A DNA stretch of 64,000 nucleotides. Source: Azolla caroliniana (taxonomy: Eukaryota > Polypodiophyta). The notes under the pieces are model-generated. The model saw nothing but the letters and a program-made list of their open reading frames with translations, was not told the origin of the DNA and searched no databases. A program made the translations under genes and the position numbers. Where the stretch lies: contig JBHGNT010000002.1 of the NCBI GenBank assembly GCA_043228905.1, forward strand, positions 1,550,001 to 1,614,000. The letters are read 5' to 3'. This document shows, piece by piece, positions 49,454-60,143 of the stretch. Each line of letters opens with the position of its first letter. Position 1 is the stretch's first letter.

Positions 49454-50606
49454 ACACCATACTTAAGACACACACTCGAGGTGTCTTTTAAGTACCTGAA
49501 TATCCATTTCACCACTACCCATTGTTCTCGTCCTGGATTACTCATGTATCGGCTTATTGTTCCCACAACAAATGCTATGTCTGGTCTCGTGCTGACCATA
49601 GTGTACATTAAGTTGCCGACAGCTGAGGTATATGGTACTTTCCTCCTCTCAACCTTTTCTTTCTGCCCTCTCGGGCATTGCTTTGCATTTAACTTGTAGT
49701 TAGTCGGCAACACTGAGCCGACCGGCTTTGCTTCCGACATGTTGAATCTTTCTAGGATCTTCATCATGTATTTCTCTTTTGACAACCACAACACTTTCTT
49801 AGTTCTGTCCCGAACTATGTGCATCCCTAAGATCTGTTTAGCCGGTCCAAGATCTTTCATGACAAACGATTTGCCTAGAGCTTTCTTCAAGCTTCCGATC
49901 TTCCTTGTATCTTGACCGACTATCAACATGTCATCTACATATAACAAGAGAATCAAGAAGTCAACTTTATCGTACCTTTTGACAAACACATAATTATCAG
50001 CCTGTGTTTTCTAGAACCCATGTTCCACCATGAAGGATTCGAACTTCTTGTACCATTGGCGTGGAGCTTGTTTCAACCTATACAAGCTTTTCTTCAGTCG
50101 ACACACCAAATTCTCTTTCCCTTTCTCCACAAAGCCTTCGGGCTGTTGCATGTAAATTTCTTCATCCAGCTCCCCGTGCAAGAATGCCATCTTGACATCC
50201 AACTGTTCGATCTCCAGATCCATGCTGGCAACTATGCTCAAAACAGTTCTAATGGATGTCATCTTCACGATTGGAGCGACTATTTCGTCAAAGTCGACGC
50301 CCTTTTTTTGTTGGAAACCCTTCACCACAATGCGGGCTTTATACCTAGGCACATAATCGACTTCTCCAATCTTCACCTTGTAGACCCATTTGTTTCAGAG
50401 TGTTCTCTTACCTTTCGGTAATTCTACTAGGTCGTAGGTGTAGTTTTTGTGCAAGGAGTCCATCTCATCTTGCATCACGTTCAGCCATTTCTCTCTATGT
50501 TCGTTGGCAATGGCTTCATCATAGCATTTTGGCTCACCTTCATCAGTCAAGAGGATGTATTGACTGGCATATGTCGTCGGTCCTCATGGAATATGTGCTT
50601 AAGTGA
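49450..50606 (-). pseudogene. Copia reverse transcriptase, interrupted
   Basis: The N-terminal part (50376-50011) has RYKARIVVKGFQQKKGVDF, QLDVKMAFLHGELDEEIYM, and LKKSLYRLKQAPRQWYKKF. The C-terminal part (49989-49450) has the catalytic YVDDML motif, LGMHIVRDR, MSEAKPVGSVLP and YTSAVGNLMY. A stop near 50400 and a frame break around 50000 make it non-functional. The sequence above 50376 (YILLTDEGEPKCYDEAI, then WLNVMQDEMDSLHKN) belongs to the same domain. Confidence 0.88.
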
Positions 50607-50723
50607 GCTCCTGACCTTTAGTTCGGCAACCCATACAAAAGCAATGGTTTGGATGGGAAAGTGCAATTTGACCATCTAAGAGAGAATGGGTTTATGTTAT
50701 GCACAAAATCTTAGTTTTCCTGT

Positions 50724-51020
50724 ATTTTTTTTTCCATAAAAAATATCCTCCGTTGGTATTAACATAAAGTGGCCAAACGCAATATACAAAAAAGTCCAGT
50801 ATTACAAAGAAAAATACAACATAATTAACTAGAAAACTATTGAACACTCATGCAACTATAAGAGTCTCAACAACATTGGGCTCAAGATTTTGGCCTAATC
50901 AAGACCACCCCATATAAAACAAATAGCTTCACCTACAGAAAACAGCACCTCCTCCACCGTATTGCTGCTCAATGCAAATATCGCATTCAGCGCTGCTTCC
51001 AAAAGTATATTTTCAATGCA
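50724..51020 (-). mobile_element. Polyadenylated retrocopy fragment, ECM29-like, with 11-bp target duplication
   Basis: 297 bp present only in the right duplication arm. It is flanked by the direct repeat AGTTTTCCTGT (50713-50723 and 51021-51031) and has an A-rich tail on the minus strand at its left end, the marks of LINE-mediated retroposition. Near the 5' end the minus strand encodes LEAALNAIFALSSNTVEEVL followed by FSVGEAICFIWGG and a stop. This resembles the HEAT-repeat proteasome adaptor ECM29 (VGEALSFLWGG motif), recalled rather than searched. The rest looks non-coding, as if the source transcript ended early within an intron. Confidence 0.65.
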
Positions 51021-51548
51021 AGTTTTCCTGTTAATTTAATTTAGGAGCTTGACATTGACTACCACATGTAGATTTGAGCATTTGATGGGGAATGGATGTT
51101 AAAGACAATATGCATTCCATTGGATACATATTTTCAATAGCAAAAAAACTTGATTCTGAAAGGAATCAAAACACCACACATTAAATATGAGCATTTGAGG
51201 AGGTAGGGATTGTAAAGACAAGAATATCTGTACCATTGAATACATGCTTTCAATAGCAGAAAAACTTTAAGATTACTCATTTTTGTGTGGCACTAAACTT
51301 CATCCTTTGTTGGAACCTTTTGTTTAAGTGTCCATGAGACGTCCCATCGAGCCTTGTTGAACATTCTACCAAGGCATTGGAGAATCAAATTTAGATTTCC
51401 AAGACTGCTTTTATTGAAAACAAAAACCAAAATGAAAGGGTAGTAACCAAACCAATGAAGCTATATTTCACTACATGGACTAGGGAGTAAAATCCAGACG
51501 CACAAGAATTACTCGGAAGTCATTAGCTTCTAGAGAATTAGAAACAAA

Positions 51549-51770
51549 GAAACCAATGCGCCGTTACAAACAAGGCCTTCACTGCATGGAGTTTCAGAGA
51601 ATGGAATTTTGATGAATAAATATGAATGAATGTATGTGTCCTGGATTGAATTTGACAAGGGATATATGAATTGGAAAAGAGTTGAGTGGAATGTTTTGAA
51701 CTCAGGATGAAGAAAATCTCTTACAATATGATGGTTATAAATGTATACATATGTGACATTTGATTGCATA
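51549..51770 (-). other. Probable Aurora 3' UTR
   Basis: Sequence between the Aurora stop codon and the edge of the inverted-duplication arm. No polyadenylation site fixed. Confidence 0.4.
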
Positions 51771-54700
51771 TTAAGATGCATTGACACCAGTAGGATCAGC
51801 ATTAGCCATAATCCATGGATGAGTAAGAACAAGTTTCAAAGGAATCCTCTGTGAAGGGTCTTTTACCAGCAACTGCCCAAGTAATAAGAAGGTTAGAGAA
51901 AATTTATGCATATCTAAATGTGTATTAGGAAAATTAAAGCCACAAAAAACAACACACTGATACCTTTGTGATAAGATCCTTTGCTTGAGAAGAGATTACA
52001 GGCCTCGAAGGAAACTTGATATCTATACTCATTATCCTACAAATCCTCTTGGAGAATTACAAAACAAATCCATATGAACATAATTTAGGAACCTAACCTA
52101 AATGCATATAATTAATAGTTAATTTTTTACCTTCTGTATGTGCCAGAATGGCTTTGTGCTTCAAAGGGCGGGATTCCATACAGAAATTCAAAGCATAGAA
52201 CTCCTAAACACCAGATATCTACTCCTGCATCATGCTCCTTGCTTTCCACTATAAATGAAACACAAAAACATCTTTTAACATTTAAATTTCAAAATAACAT
52301 CCATAAATAAATGACATAAGAGATCCATATACATGACCCTTGTAAACAGCATCATCAATCACCTACCAATTGGGTTAAGAAAGTTTGGGGTTATTGGGTT
52401 AAGAGTTCTATGATCTGCCAGAATATAGGGAAAAAAGAAGTGGAATGAAGGAAAATACACAAGTGGATAAACAACACCTTAATAAATCCACGATAGCTAT
52501 ACACTAGAACTCTTGGTCTAGTTTCTAGAGTCCAGACCATAGCTATATAAACTGTGTATCAAAATATCGAGGAGATCATATCTAACCATGGAAGTATATG
52601 CTAAGCTGTTAGTGGCATATTCTACTTCTTTAAGGATTAAAATTTTATACTCCTTCTAAGCCACACTAGTTTATGCTAAGCCATCATTCTAGAAGTTCCA
52701 TGCCCAAGTACTGTGAGGAGATTCAAATTGCAGATGTAAACCTTAGGATAATTGGAATTCCTAGTTCTTGGCGAACAGCCAGTGATATAGAGTGACTGTT
52801 AGATTTCATGTGGATAATATACACATACCCATCTCAGGTGCTAGATAATCCAGTGTTCCACAGAGTGTTTTTCTCTTATTGAAAGTGTGAGGAGATCATA
52901 GCTAACCATGGTAGTATATGCTAAGCTGTTAGTGGCATATTCTGCTTCTTTAAGGATTAAAATTTTATACTCCTTCTAAGCCACACTAGTTTATGCTAAG
53001 CCATCATTCTAGAAGTTCCATGCCCAAGTACTGTGAGGAGATTAAAATCGCAGATGTAAACCTTAGGATAATTGGAATTCCTAGTTCTTGACGAACTGCC
53101 AGTGATATAGAGTGACTGTTAGATTTCATGTGGATAATATACACATACCCATCTCAGGTGCTAGATAATCCAGTGTTCCACAGAATGTCTTTCTCTTATT
53201 GAAAGTGTGAACAGACCATCCAAAATCAGCAATCTTCAACTCTCCCTGACAGAAACAACCATCAAACATTAGAACACCGTAAGCTAAACTTCTCCAATTT
53301 AAATATAGACATAGAAAGTAATCTGTTTTAATAATAACTACCTTAATTCCTATCAGCAAGTTTTCTGGCTTGATGTCCCGGTGAATAACATGCTTTTGAT
53401 GGCAATAGATCAGGGCCCTTGCTAGAGATGCTATGTACTGTACATAGAATATTGAAAGTAAGGTAAATATCAAAGATATCACAAAAACATGTGCAATTAT
53501 CTCCACTATTTATATCTATATATATCCATTGTATATATAAATTTGTTCATGAGATTTCGTAGTATCTATTGGAGAGTTATTTTTTAAGAGCTATTAGCCA
53601 AACTGCAGAAAGGTATTAAAATCAAAGCAGATGCAGTCACAGATGATGGAAATACATTATCTTTTTTGGAGCATAAATGGCTTGTGCCTCACTTATTGAA
53701 TGAAACACAGCTTGATATCTGTCTCGAGCTCATAACTGGCCGCTACAAACTCACTGGTCAAAAATCTATGTGGGATCACAATCCAAACTGTGTGGCATAT
53801 GCAAAAGTCGTTGGTTTTGTGGAAATGGCCAACCAAAGGAGTTCGGAAGAGTTCACTGGTCTTAAGAATTTCCTATTTCTTTGATGATGTCTACTTGAGA
53901 TCTGTTAGTCTTAAGATTTCCCAAAGTTGTGGACAAGCAGATGAAATATTTTCATATATACTCTGGACTTATTCGTTGCCTATCAGTATGTTGGTACACT
54001 CAAGGAAAATCACTTCAGCACTTGTGGACAAGCTAATGAGACCCTTATGTGTGATACTTTTCTTGCAGCAAGTTACCAACAGTCTTCAGTTACAGATCCC
54101 CACTCATAAATTCCGAAATTTATTTTGGTTCTTTGGCATTTTATTACAAGACCTTAAGCCTGTCATCATCTTTCTGGCATGGGTCTGACATAAGTCTCCA
54201 TAGACACTCTGGACTGTGGACAATGAGTAGAATACTGGGCAATCCACTTCTGACTCATATCTCATATTTAGGTTTGTCATGTCTACCATGACATGTTGTA
54301 AATATCCTTTACGGGTTTTCACCCCACTTTGAAGCCAGAATAATGTAAAGAATTGCTAAATAAAAAACGTGTATATGCGTATGTTTATGTCTGTTTACCA
54401 AAGCGTTCCTTTTACTCACAGTTGCAGCTCGTTGCTCATTGAATGTTTTTTGAATCTGGAGTTCCTTGTACAACTCTCCTCTTGCAGCATATTCAAGAAT
54501 CAGATAAACTCGACTCTGTAATTGAAGTGGATAGGCTGTATAAGTATTAGCCTAAACAGAAACATGTATACATTATATGCAAACATTTGATATCTTCTGT
54601 TGGATGTGCTAATAATCTCTAGCCTCATTGACTCCATACATTCACCGATTTACGAACAGAGTTTACGATGTATGCAGGTAGGTATGCCTTTGATTACAGA

Positions 54701-55730
54701 ATATAGGCATCCATAAAAAGGTAAATTAGATGCACATGCATAACGACGTTGTTTGAAATAACCTACAATGTTTGAATGGGTAGTGTCCTTGAAAGTTTAG
54801 ACTCGAATGAGATACATACATGGAAACTCTAGTCAATTAAAAAAAAAACTTTGCTCAACAAATTTGTGGAGCTTTTTCATCATATACACGTAAACAGCTT
54901 TAAAATCAATAAATATTATGTGCATATAGGAGAATCAGATGGATATATATGCATAAATACATATAATCTCCAGGTGAAACCAGCAAATGATACATTCAAA
55001 GCTGCAATTCCTATATGTATGAAAACAAAACTCCACTCAATTATAGAGCTGCTGCTTTATAGAGATCAAGATACAGATCTGTTCCTTACCATGTTGCATA
55101 TCGTAATCAAATTTGCATGACATTGCTAATAATATAAGTGCAGATGGATCTATATACGTGTATACACCCATACATACAACTGGGTCTACATACATCAATG
55201 TATACATGCTAATGATATCAATACATTTGTACATATAAATAGATACATACATAACATAAATACATTGTTTGCCAAATATTATGATACCTCATCATAGAAA
55301 TATCCATATAAACGAAGAATATTGGGGTGTCTTAGATGGCTTTGGATCTCAATCTCTCGACGCAATTGATGTTCAACTTTACACTTTTGAAGCTGATGCT
55401 TGAAGAGAACCTTAAGAGCCACTATATACTTACTCTGCAACAAAAACAATGTCACATATATCCATGGATAACATCGAAAAAAGAAAGGGTTAAAGAAAGA
55501 ATGCAGAAGAAGAAGAAGAAGAAGAAGAAGAAAATGATCACATATTCAGAGAAATGACTAACCTTCTTCTCTCTGGCGAGGTATACTTTTCCAAATTTTC
55601 CACTTCCGAGAGGTTTTCCTATATCAAAATCGTTTAAAGACCAGTACTTGCACCTCTCCTCCTCCTCTTCTTCTCTATATTCTCCGCCATTCTCTTTGAT
55701 CTCTGGCAGAGAAACCCTAAAATCCATCAT
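51771..55730 (-). CDS. AUR: Plant Aurora kinase, 8 exons
   Basis: Mitotic Ser/Thr kinase that phosphorylates histone H3 and spindle or centromere proteins. Minus-strand exons: 55730-55563, 55434-55288, 54515-54420, 53437-53342, 53245-53149, 52248-52131, 52036-51964 and 51872-51771, giving 298 codons with stop TAA at 51771. Motifs: [20 protein letters not shown] (glycine loop about 42-49), VALKVLFK (catalytic Lys 64), [40 protein letters not shown] (156-163), IADFGWS (DFG 176-178), the activation loop [33 protein letters not shown], and C-terminal [16 protein letters not shown]. Length, short acidic N-terminus and exon blocks fit the AUR1/2/3 group. All splice sites are GT/AG. Exon 5 is partly duplicated in the following intron. 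A G2/M-type MSA motif lies upstream. The paralogue is undetermined. Confidence 0.92.
52571..53210 (-). repeat. 320-bp tandem duplication spanning an Aurora intron and part of exon 5
   Basis: Copies at 52571-52890 and 52891-53210 (ggagatcata starts both). The right copy includes the last 62 nt of exon 5 and its donor. The left copy keeps the corresponding 62 nt at 52829-52890 with an open frame and the same GGTATGTG donor, but no acceptor-side exon sequence. Confidence 0.92.
53507..54400. other. Aurora intron with open stretches but no recognised domain
   Basis: The intron between exons 3 and 4 contains plus-strand open frames at 53666-53884 and 53790-54188. They have no family resemblance that I recognise and overlap in different frames; probably mobile-element debris. 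Confidence 0.4.
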
Positions 55731-55778
55731 GTCTCACTATGTCACTGCGTCCTTCCTTTCGGTCTTTCCTTGAAGCGT

Positions 55779-55792
<14 letters not shown>

Positions 55793-55821
<29 letters not shown>

Positions 55822-55829
55822 GCGTGTGC

Positions 55830-55861
<32 letters not shown>

Positions 55862-55880
55862 CTCTCTCTCTCTCTCTCTT
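55793..55880. repeat. Compound (TC)n(TG)n(TC)n microsatellite in the Aurora leader
   Basis: A TC run, then GTGCG and TG run, then a second TC run, immediately between the Aurora start codon region and the MSA-like element. Confidence 0.93.
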
Positions 55881-55882
55881 AT

Positions 55883-55893
55883 CTCAACGGTCA
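55883..55893 (+). promoter_or_regulatory. MSA-like G2/M element upstream of Aurora
   Basis: CTCAACGGTCA matches the mitosis-specific activator consensus YCYAACGGYYA at 10 of 11 positions, including the whole AACGG core. It is bound by three-repeat MYB factors in plants. It lies about 150 bp upstream of the Aurora start codon, just beyond a dinucleotide repeat. MSA elements work in either orientation. Confidence 0.6.
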
Positions 55894-55899
55894 TAACGT

Positions 55900-56561
55900 A
55901 ATCCTTATATTTTGAATGATTTCTCTTTTTGGCAGCATTTCCATATTTGGAAACATATTTTGGGCATTGTTTCCTCCTTATGGATTTCCATCTTAACCTT
56001 GAATATTGATTTCCTACCATAATAGTATAGTTTAAGTAGAGCCATATATGTCTATCACATCCAGACAAGAATGTGTGATGTTGTTGTAAGAGATCCAAAG
56101 TTTGAGAAATATATTTTAAAGTTCAAATGTGGTAAATTTAAATGTGCTCGCACAAATCTAGAGTGTTAGCTACAACTTCTAGATTTTTCCCTTTATGAAA
56201 GAACAAACTCGACTTACCTAAAATAGTTGTTACGCTAAAGGGCGTATCCCACCTACTCTGAAGGACGAATGGAAGAAGTGGCCATTCCTCAACTTTGTTA
56301 TCCAACTTACAGTCACAAGCCAAGAGAGGGCTCGAAAAGTTCTATTGTGTCAAATAGACAAACAATTTTTGGAAACAAGAGAGACACATTGTTTGCTTAC
56401 TTCAATTAAGGTAAACTTCCAAGCTCTTCCATTTGGGCATTGATTTCCAAGCATGTTTATGCAAATCCTCCATGAATGTGGATAGGTTTATGGAGAATCA
56501 AAGTTATATAAATAGTAAAGGTGCCAATACTAAAATGAACTAAATATCTTTATTCAAAGCG
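55900..56561. other. Intergenic, no gene recognised
   Basis: Aurora upstream flank. No coding block or element ends identified. Confidence 0.4.
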
Positions 56562-57360
56562 GTGCAAGCTCAAAACATATATGCATATATTGTGATAAGC
56601 CAAGAGAAAGGTATGAGACACAATGTAGACCCTAGATGTATTGCATGTGGACAGATAGAAAGCATTTCCCATTGTCTATGGGAACGTCGCAAGGCAGTGG
56701 CTATATGGGGAAGGGCACTACGTTTGCTTTGCCATGCCTCTAGTTCGTTCACCCTCAACATGGGACATGCTTGCGGGAATTGTCTTGAGGATGATGTGGC
56801 GAAATATGATAGCACATGCAATGCTAAGTACATAGGGGAGAATGGCACGGTTCGGCTGATCACTGACAACAGGGTACCCACAACTTATGCACATAATCAA
56901 AAACTTGGAGATCTTTGGACGTTGCTTGCCCTGATTACCATATGGTGTATATGGACAACAAGTTGTACCAAGGTATTTTCAGCACACAAATGCCCTCCAG
57001 CTGAATCGATTAAGCTAATTTGACACACATTAATAACTACACTAAGAGCTCAATATGAGCGAAATGCTGGTACTAATGATGTTGTAGAATTAATGAGGCT
57101 GAATTTTTTAATGTGGTGGTGTACTACACCAATGGCTGCAACAAATGGAATGGATATACAATGGAAGTATGAAGTACCTAAATGGTTGTTCCCACCTCCC
57201 ATTAGTTGAACAAGGGGCGTGAAAGAGATGGCATGTGGAATAGTGAATGTAGGTGATGTGTATGAAAGGAAGGCTAGAGACATGTGAAAGTGTAAGATAA
57301 ATAAGCGAGATCTCTTATGTAGGATAGGGGCTAGTCTAGGCAAGGCCTACCCGAGAGAGT
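56562..57360 (+). pseudogene. LINE (L1-type) ORF2 C-terminal remnant with zinc-binding domain
   Basis: The plus-strand open frame 56562-57023 carries CIACGQIESISHCLW followed by ERRKAVAIWGRALRLL. This is the pattern of the reverse-transcriptase zinc-binding (zf-RVT) domain found at the end of plant LINE ORF2: CxxCGxxEsixHxLW then AxxIW. After a stop, similar coding texture continues (QYERNAGTNDVVELMRLNF, VPKWLFPPP) to about 57240. The reverse transcriptase and endonuclease domains are not present. Confidence 0.7.
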
Positions 57361-57404
57361 TTGTGTATATTTTAACTAATGGAGTATATTCTTTTTTGGA
57401 AAAA

Positions 57405-57592
57405 AAAGAAAGGTACGACACACAACATTAACATATATGTATATATTGTGATAAGCCAAGAGAAAGGTATGACACACAACATTAACATATATGCATATAT
57501 TGTGATAAGCCAAAAGAAAGGTATGACACACAACATTAACATATATGCATATATTGTGATAAGCCAAGAGAAAGGTATGACACACAACATTC
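57405..57592. repeat. 54-bp minisatellite, about 3.4 copies
   Basis: Unit containing cacaacattaacatatatgc then atattgtgataagcc then aagagaaaggtatga, starting at 57421, 57475 and 57529 with a partial preceding copy. A single related unit is inside the LINE frame at about 56570-56628. Confidence 0.92.
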
Positions 57593-59753
57593 AACGGCTA
57601 CATAAACTCTTGAATTGGCATATATTTTGGTGGCATTAAAAAGAAACATTTATGAATATTTGCAAGCAACTAGTGAAAGTGATTGTGTTTGAGGTTATAA
57701 GGAACTCAACGGTTTCGTATTGTACCAAGGATTAATGTTTTAGAATTTCCAGCTATTCATGCATGCACATCTTCCATGAATTGATCAAATAGTGGTACCA
57801 ATACTTGGAATATAAATGGTTCCATCATGCATCTTTATCATAGCCTCTCTAATGATGATAATACTTCAAGTAACTCACAAGATTGCAAGTGAAAAATGAC
57901 CGTCTCGGCTTGTTGAAAGATTATATAATTTGAATTTATCGACTCTTGCTAAACAAGAGTCTATGTGGATATACCTTTTACAATTCCATCATATCTACTT
58001 ATTTAGCCAATAATATTTCTCAAGGTATATCCTAGATTACAACTACACTTTTCTTTGAATGCCTACAGTTTATTGAGTATATTAGACTACTAGGTACCTA
58101 TCATGTGTCAATTCATTGCGTTTTCCCACCCTGTCTTGAGGTTTCCAGCATGTAGTGTATTACAAGAAATACATGGCCATGTAATTGAATCAGGAGTTGT
58201 GTCCCATATTCTTTATCATTCTAAAACTCATTAGGGCAATTGCAGTACATCAACATCGCATGGCCTTCAAGTGACATATTTCACATTTCAAGTGGCATTT
58301 AGAATGGTGCTAATTAGAATTCAGGGAGTGAAAGATGAATTGGAACTTCCCTTGCAAGCATTGCATCCTCTACTTTCAAGAAAAAAGAAATCAGAGTACA
58401 AGTTCATCAACAAAAATAACTCCTGAAAAGCATCAATATGTTGATTGTGAATGAGCTCATCAAAGACAAAAGGATGCAGAGAAGTTCAGAATGCAACATA
58501 ACTTGAGCAAATGGATAATAGGAGGTATATTGACACAGTACCCATCACCCAAGAATTCCTAACTTTCAAGTGATCATCTTGTTAGTGGCAACCTCCTAGG
58601 TTGGTCCTATTGTCATTTTAATGATATACTGTTCAATTTACGACATTTATTAGTTACCTTATAGCCTTGATTTTATATCCATTAACGTATGAATAAACAT
58701 TTCAAATGTTTCTGTTGTGCATCTTTTGATATTAGATATCCTAGTAAAGTAAGAAATACTAAAAAGTGGATGATCTTTAAATTTATTTTTCAATTTTCAG
58801 GCTCCAGCAACCAAGAACTATACATTAGGATATGATAGATACAATGCATTTATTACTTACACCATTTGATATTAGATCATAAGTCTAAGATAAAGCCAGA
58901 AATGCTACAACGTATTGCAATCATTTAAATTAAGATTCAATCGCCTGGAGAAAGTTTTCATTATTAAAATCAATGACCAGAACATGATTTCCACATTAAA
59001 TTTAGCTGTTTTAATTGGTAAATGATGGAAAAAAAACATTGGCTATGTAGCTTTTAATAGGGTTAATTTCAAACTATATCAATCTCAAGGGGCAAGAGCC
59101 AAATGCCCATGGAGAGGAAACTTGAAAATGCATCCGTTTCTCCTGTAAATTTGTCATGGCAACAATTGCAATTATATCGAGGCGATTTCACAGCTTTCAG
59201 AGACCTGAATAAAGTCATGAGACATTAATCAATTTTAAGCTTCTGTGAAGAGGCATTTGACAACGATTGACCTATGGTAATTATATAGCAACCATGAAGA
59301 AATGGGATATCATCTTACATACATGGGAGAGGAATGATTTTGCAAAGTTCCAGTGTATTATGAATCTAAGTTCTACAGAGGATCGTAATCCAAGAGGCAT
59401 CAGGATTGTAATTTTTGGAGGATAGTACATGATGCACTATCATTATTCAAAAGTGAGTTTCATATAAATGTTTAGCCCATGCTCAAATTTAACCTGTGTA
59501 AATAAATGTTAGAAGTATTTGCTTTTCTTTTATAGTATAATCATGATGGTATGTTTTATGCGGCATTTTTGACACCCTAAAGTAGAATGTGAAAAACATA
59601 GCTGTAATCTGTAGCTGCATCAGTCAATTTTAAATGTGTGAAAACAAATAGATTTTGTTTGTTTCTGCATCACTTCATTATCCACTGTAAAAAAAAAAAG
59701 GAATAGAAAATGCTGTCGAAGGCAAAACTCAACTCACCTATTTGTATCTGTTG
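57593..59753. other. Intergenic, no gene recognised
   Basis: AT-rich. No exon-like block or element ends seen. The segment nearest 59753 is probably 3' UTR of the rhodanese gene. Confidence 0.4.
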
Positions 59754-60143
59754 TTATTTTGTAATCGGTTGTCCACTTTGTAGCCAAGCTCCAAAACCAC
59801 CTAGCATATCTGTCAATCCTGTGAAGCCCTACATAAGAAGCACGACCAAGGAAACACACATGTTTCCAGTCCCCAAGACAATCAGATAATATAAAGCTAT
59901 AAAATAACAAGACTATTAGCAGTATATCAAAAGTTGCTTACACCAGCAGCCAGGTCAGAAGTAGCCATTCTGGACCGTACGCCTGCTTGACACCCCTGAA
60001 CAAATTGCAGAAACAAGCAGTTAGAGATTGTTTATTACATCCAATCTAGATTTCTTTGAAAAGAAAGCTCACCACAATGATTTCATCTTCTGGATTGAAT
60101 TTCTTTCTCACCTCCTCTACAAAACTGGGATTCTTTACCATAC
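59754..60143 (-). CDS. Rhodanese-domain protein (STR family), last 3 exons only
   Basis: 3' part of a single-domain rhodanese/sulfurtransferase of the plant senescence-associated type. Minus-strand exons: 60143-60073 (GMVKNPSFVEEVRKKFNPED then EIIV), 59995-59942 (GCQAGVRSRMATSDLAAG) and 59828-59754 (GFTGLTDMLGGFGAWLQSG, QPITK, stop TAA). The GCQAGVRS loop carries the catalytic cysteine. The first exon begins in phase, needing one preceding G, so an upstream exon must exist. The N-terminal half (expected DVR and GH...NVPY blocks) was not found up to 64000, so either the next intron exceeds 3.8 kb or the gene is truncated. The tail after the active site is short, as in this family. Confidence 0.75.

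Larger units (their letters stand above)
48415..50631 (-). mobile_element. Truncated Ty1-copia retrotransposon
   Basis: Minus-strand element retaining its 3' LTR (48415-48953), a purine tract next to it (AGTGAAAGGGGAGTT), RNase H and most of the reverse transcriptase. Integrase, protease, gag and the 5' LTR are absent. At 50631 the sequence returns to the inverted-duplication arm. Compared with the left arm, about 1.2 kb of host sequence is missing here, so insertion was accompanied or followed by a deletion. Confidence 0.9.
46938..51548 (-). repeat. Right (inverted) arm of the large duplication
   Basis: Reverse-complement copy of 33087-36418, disrupted by three later events: a roughly 265-bp replacement at 47281-47545, a truncated copia element at 48415-50631, and a retrocopy insertion at 50724-51020. 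It also has one extra copy of a unit of about 125 bp near 51057-51275. The outer end lies about 220 bp beyond the Aurora stop codon. Confidence 0.9.

Noticed and set aside
53666-54188. Plus-strand frames inside an Aurora intron
   Set aside because: No recognisable family; the frames overlap each other and are short. Described only as unassigned intron content.
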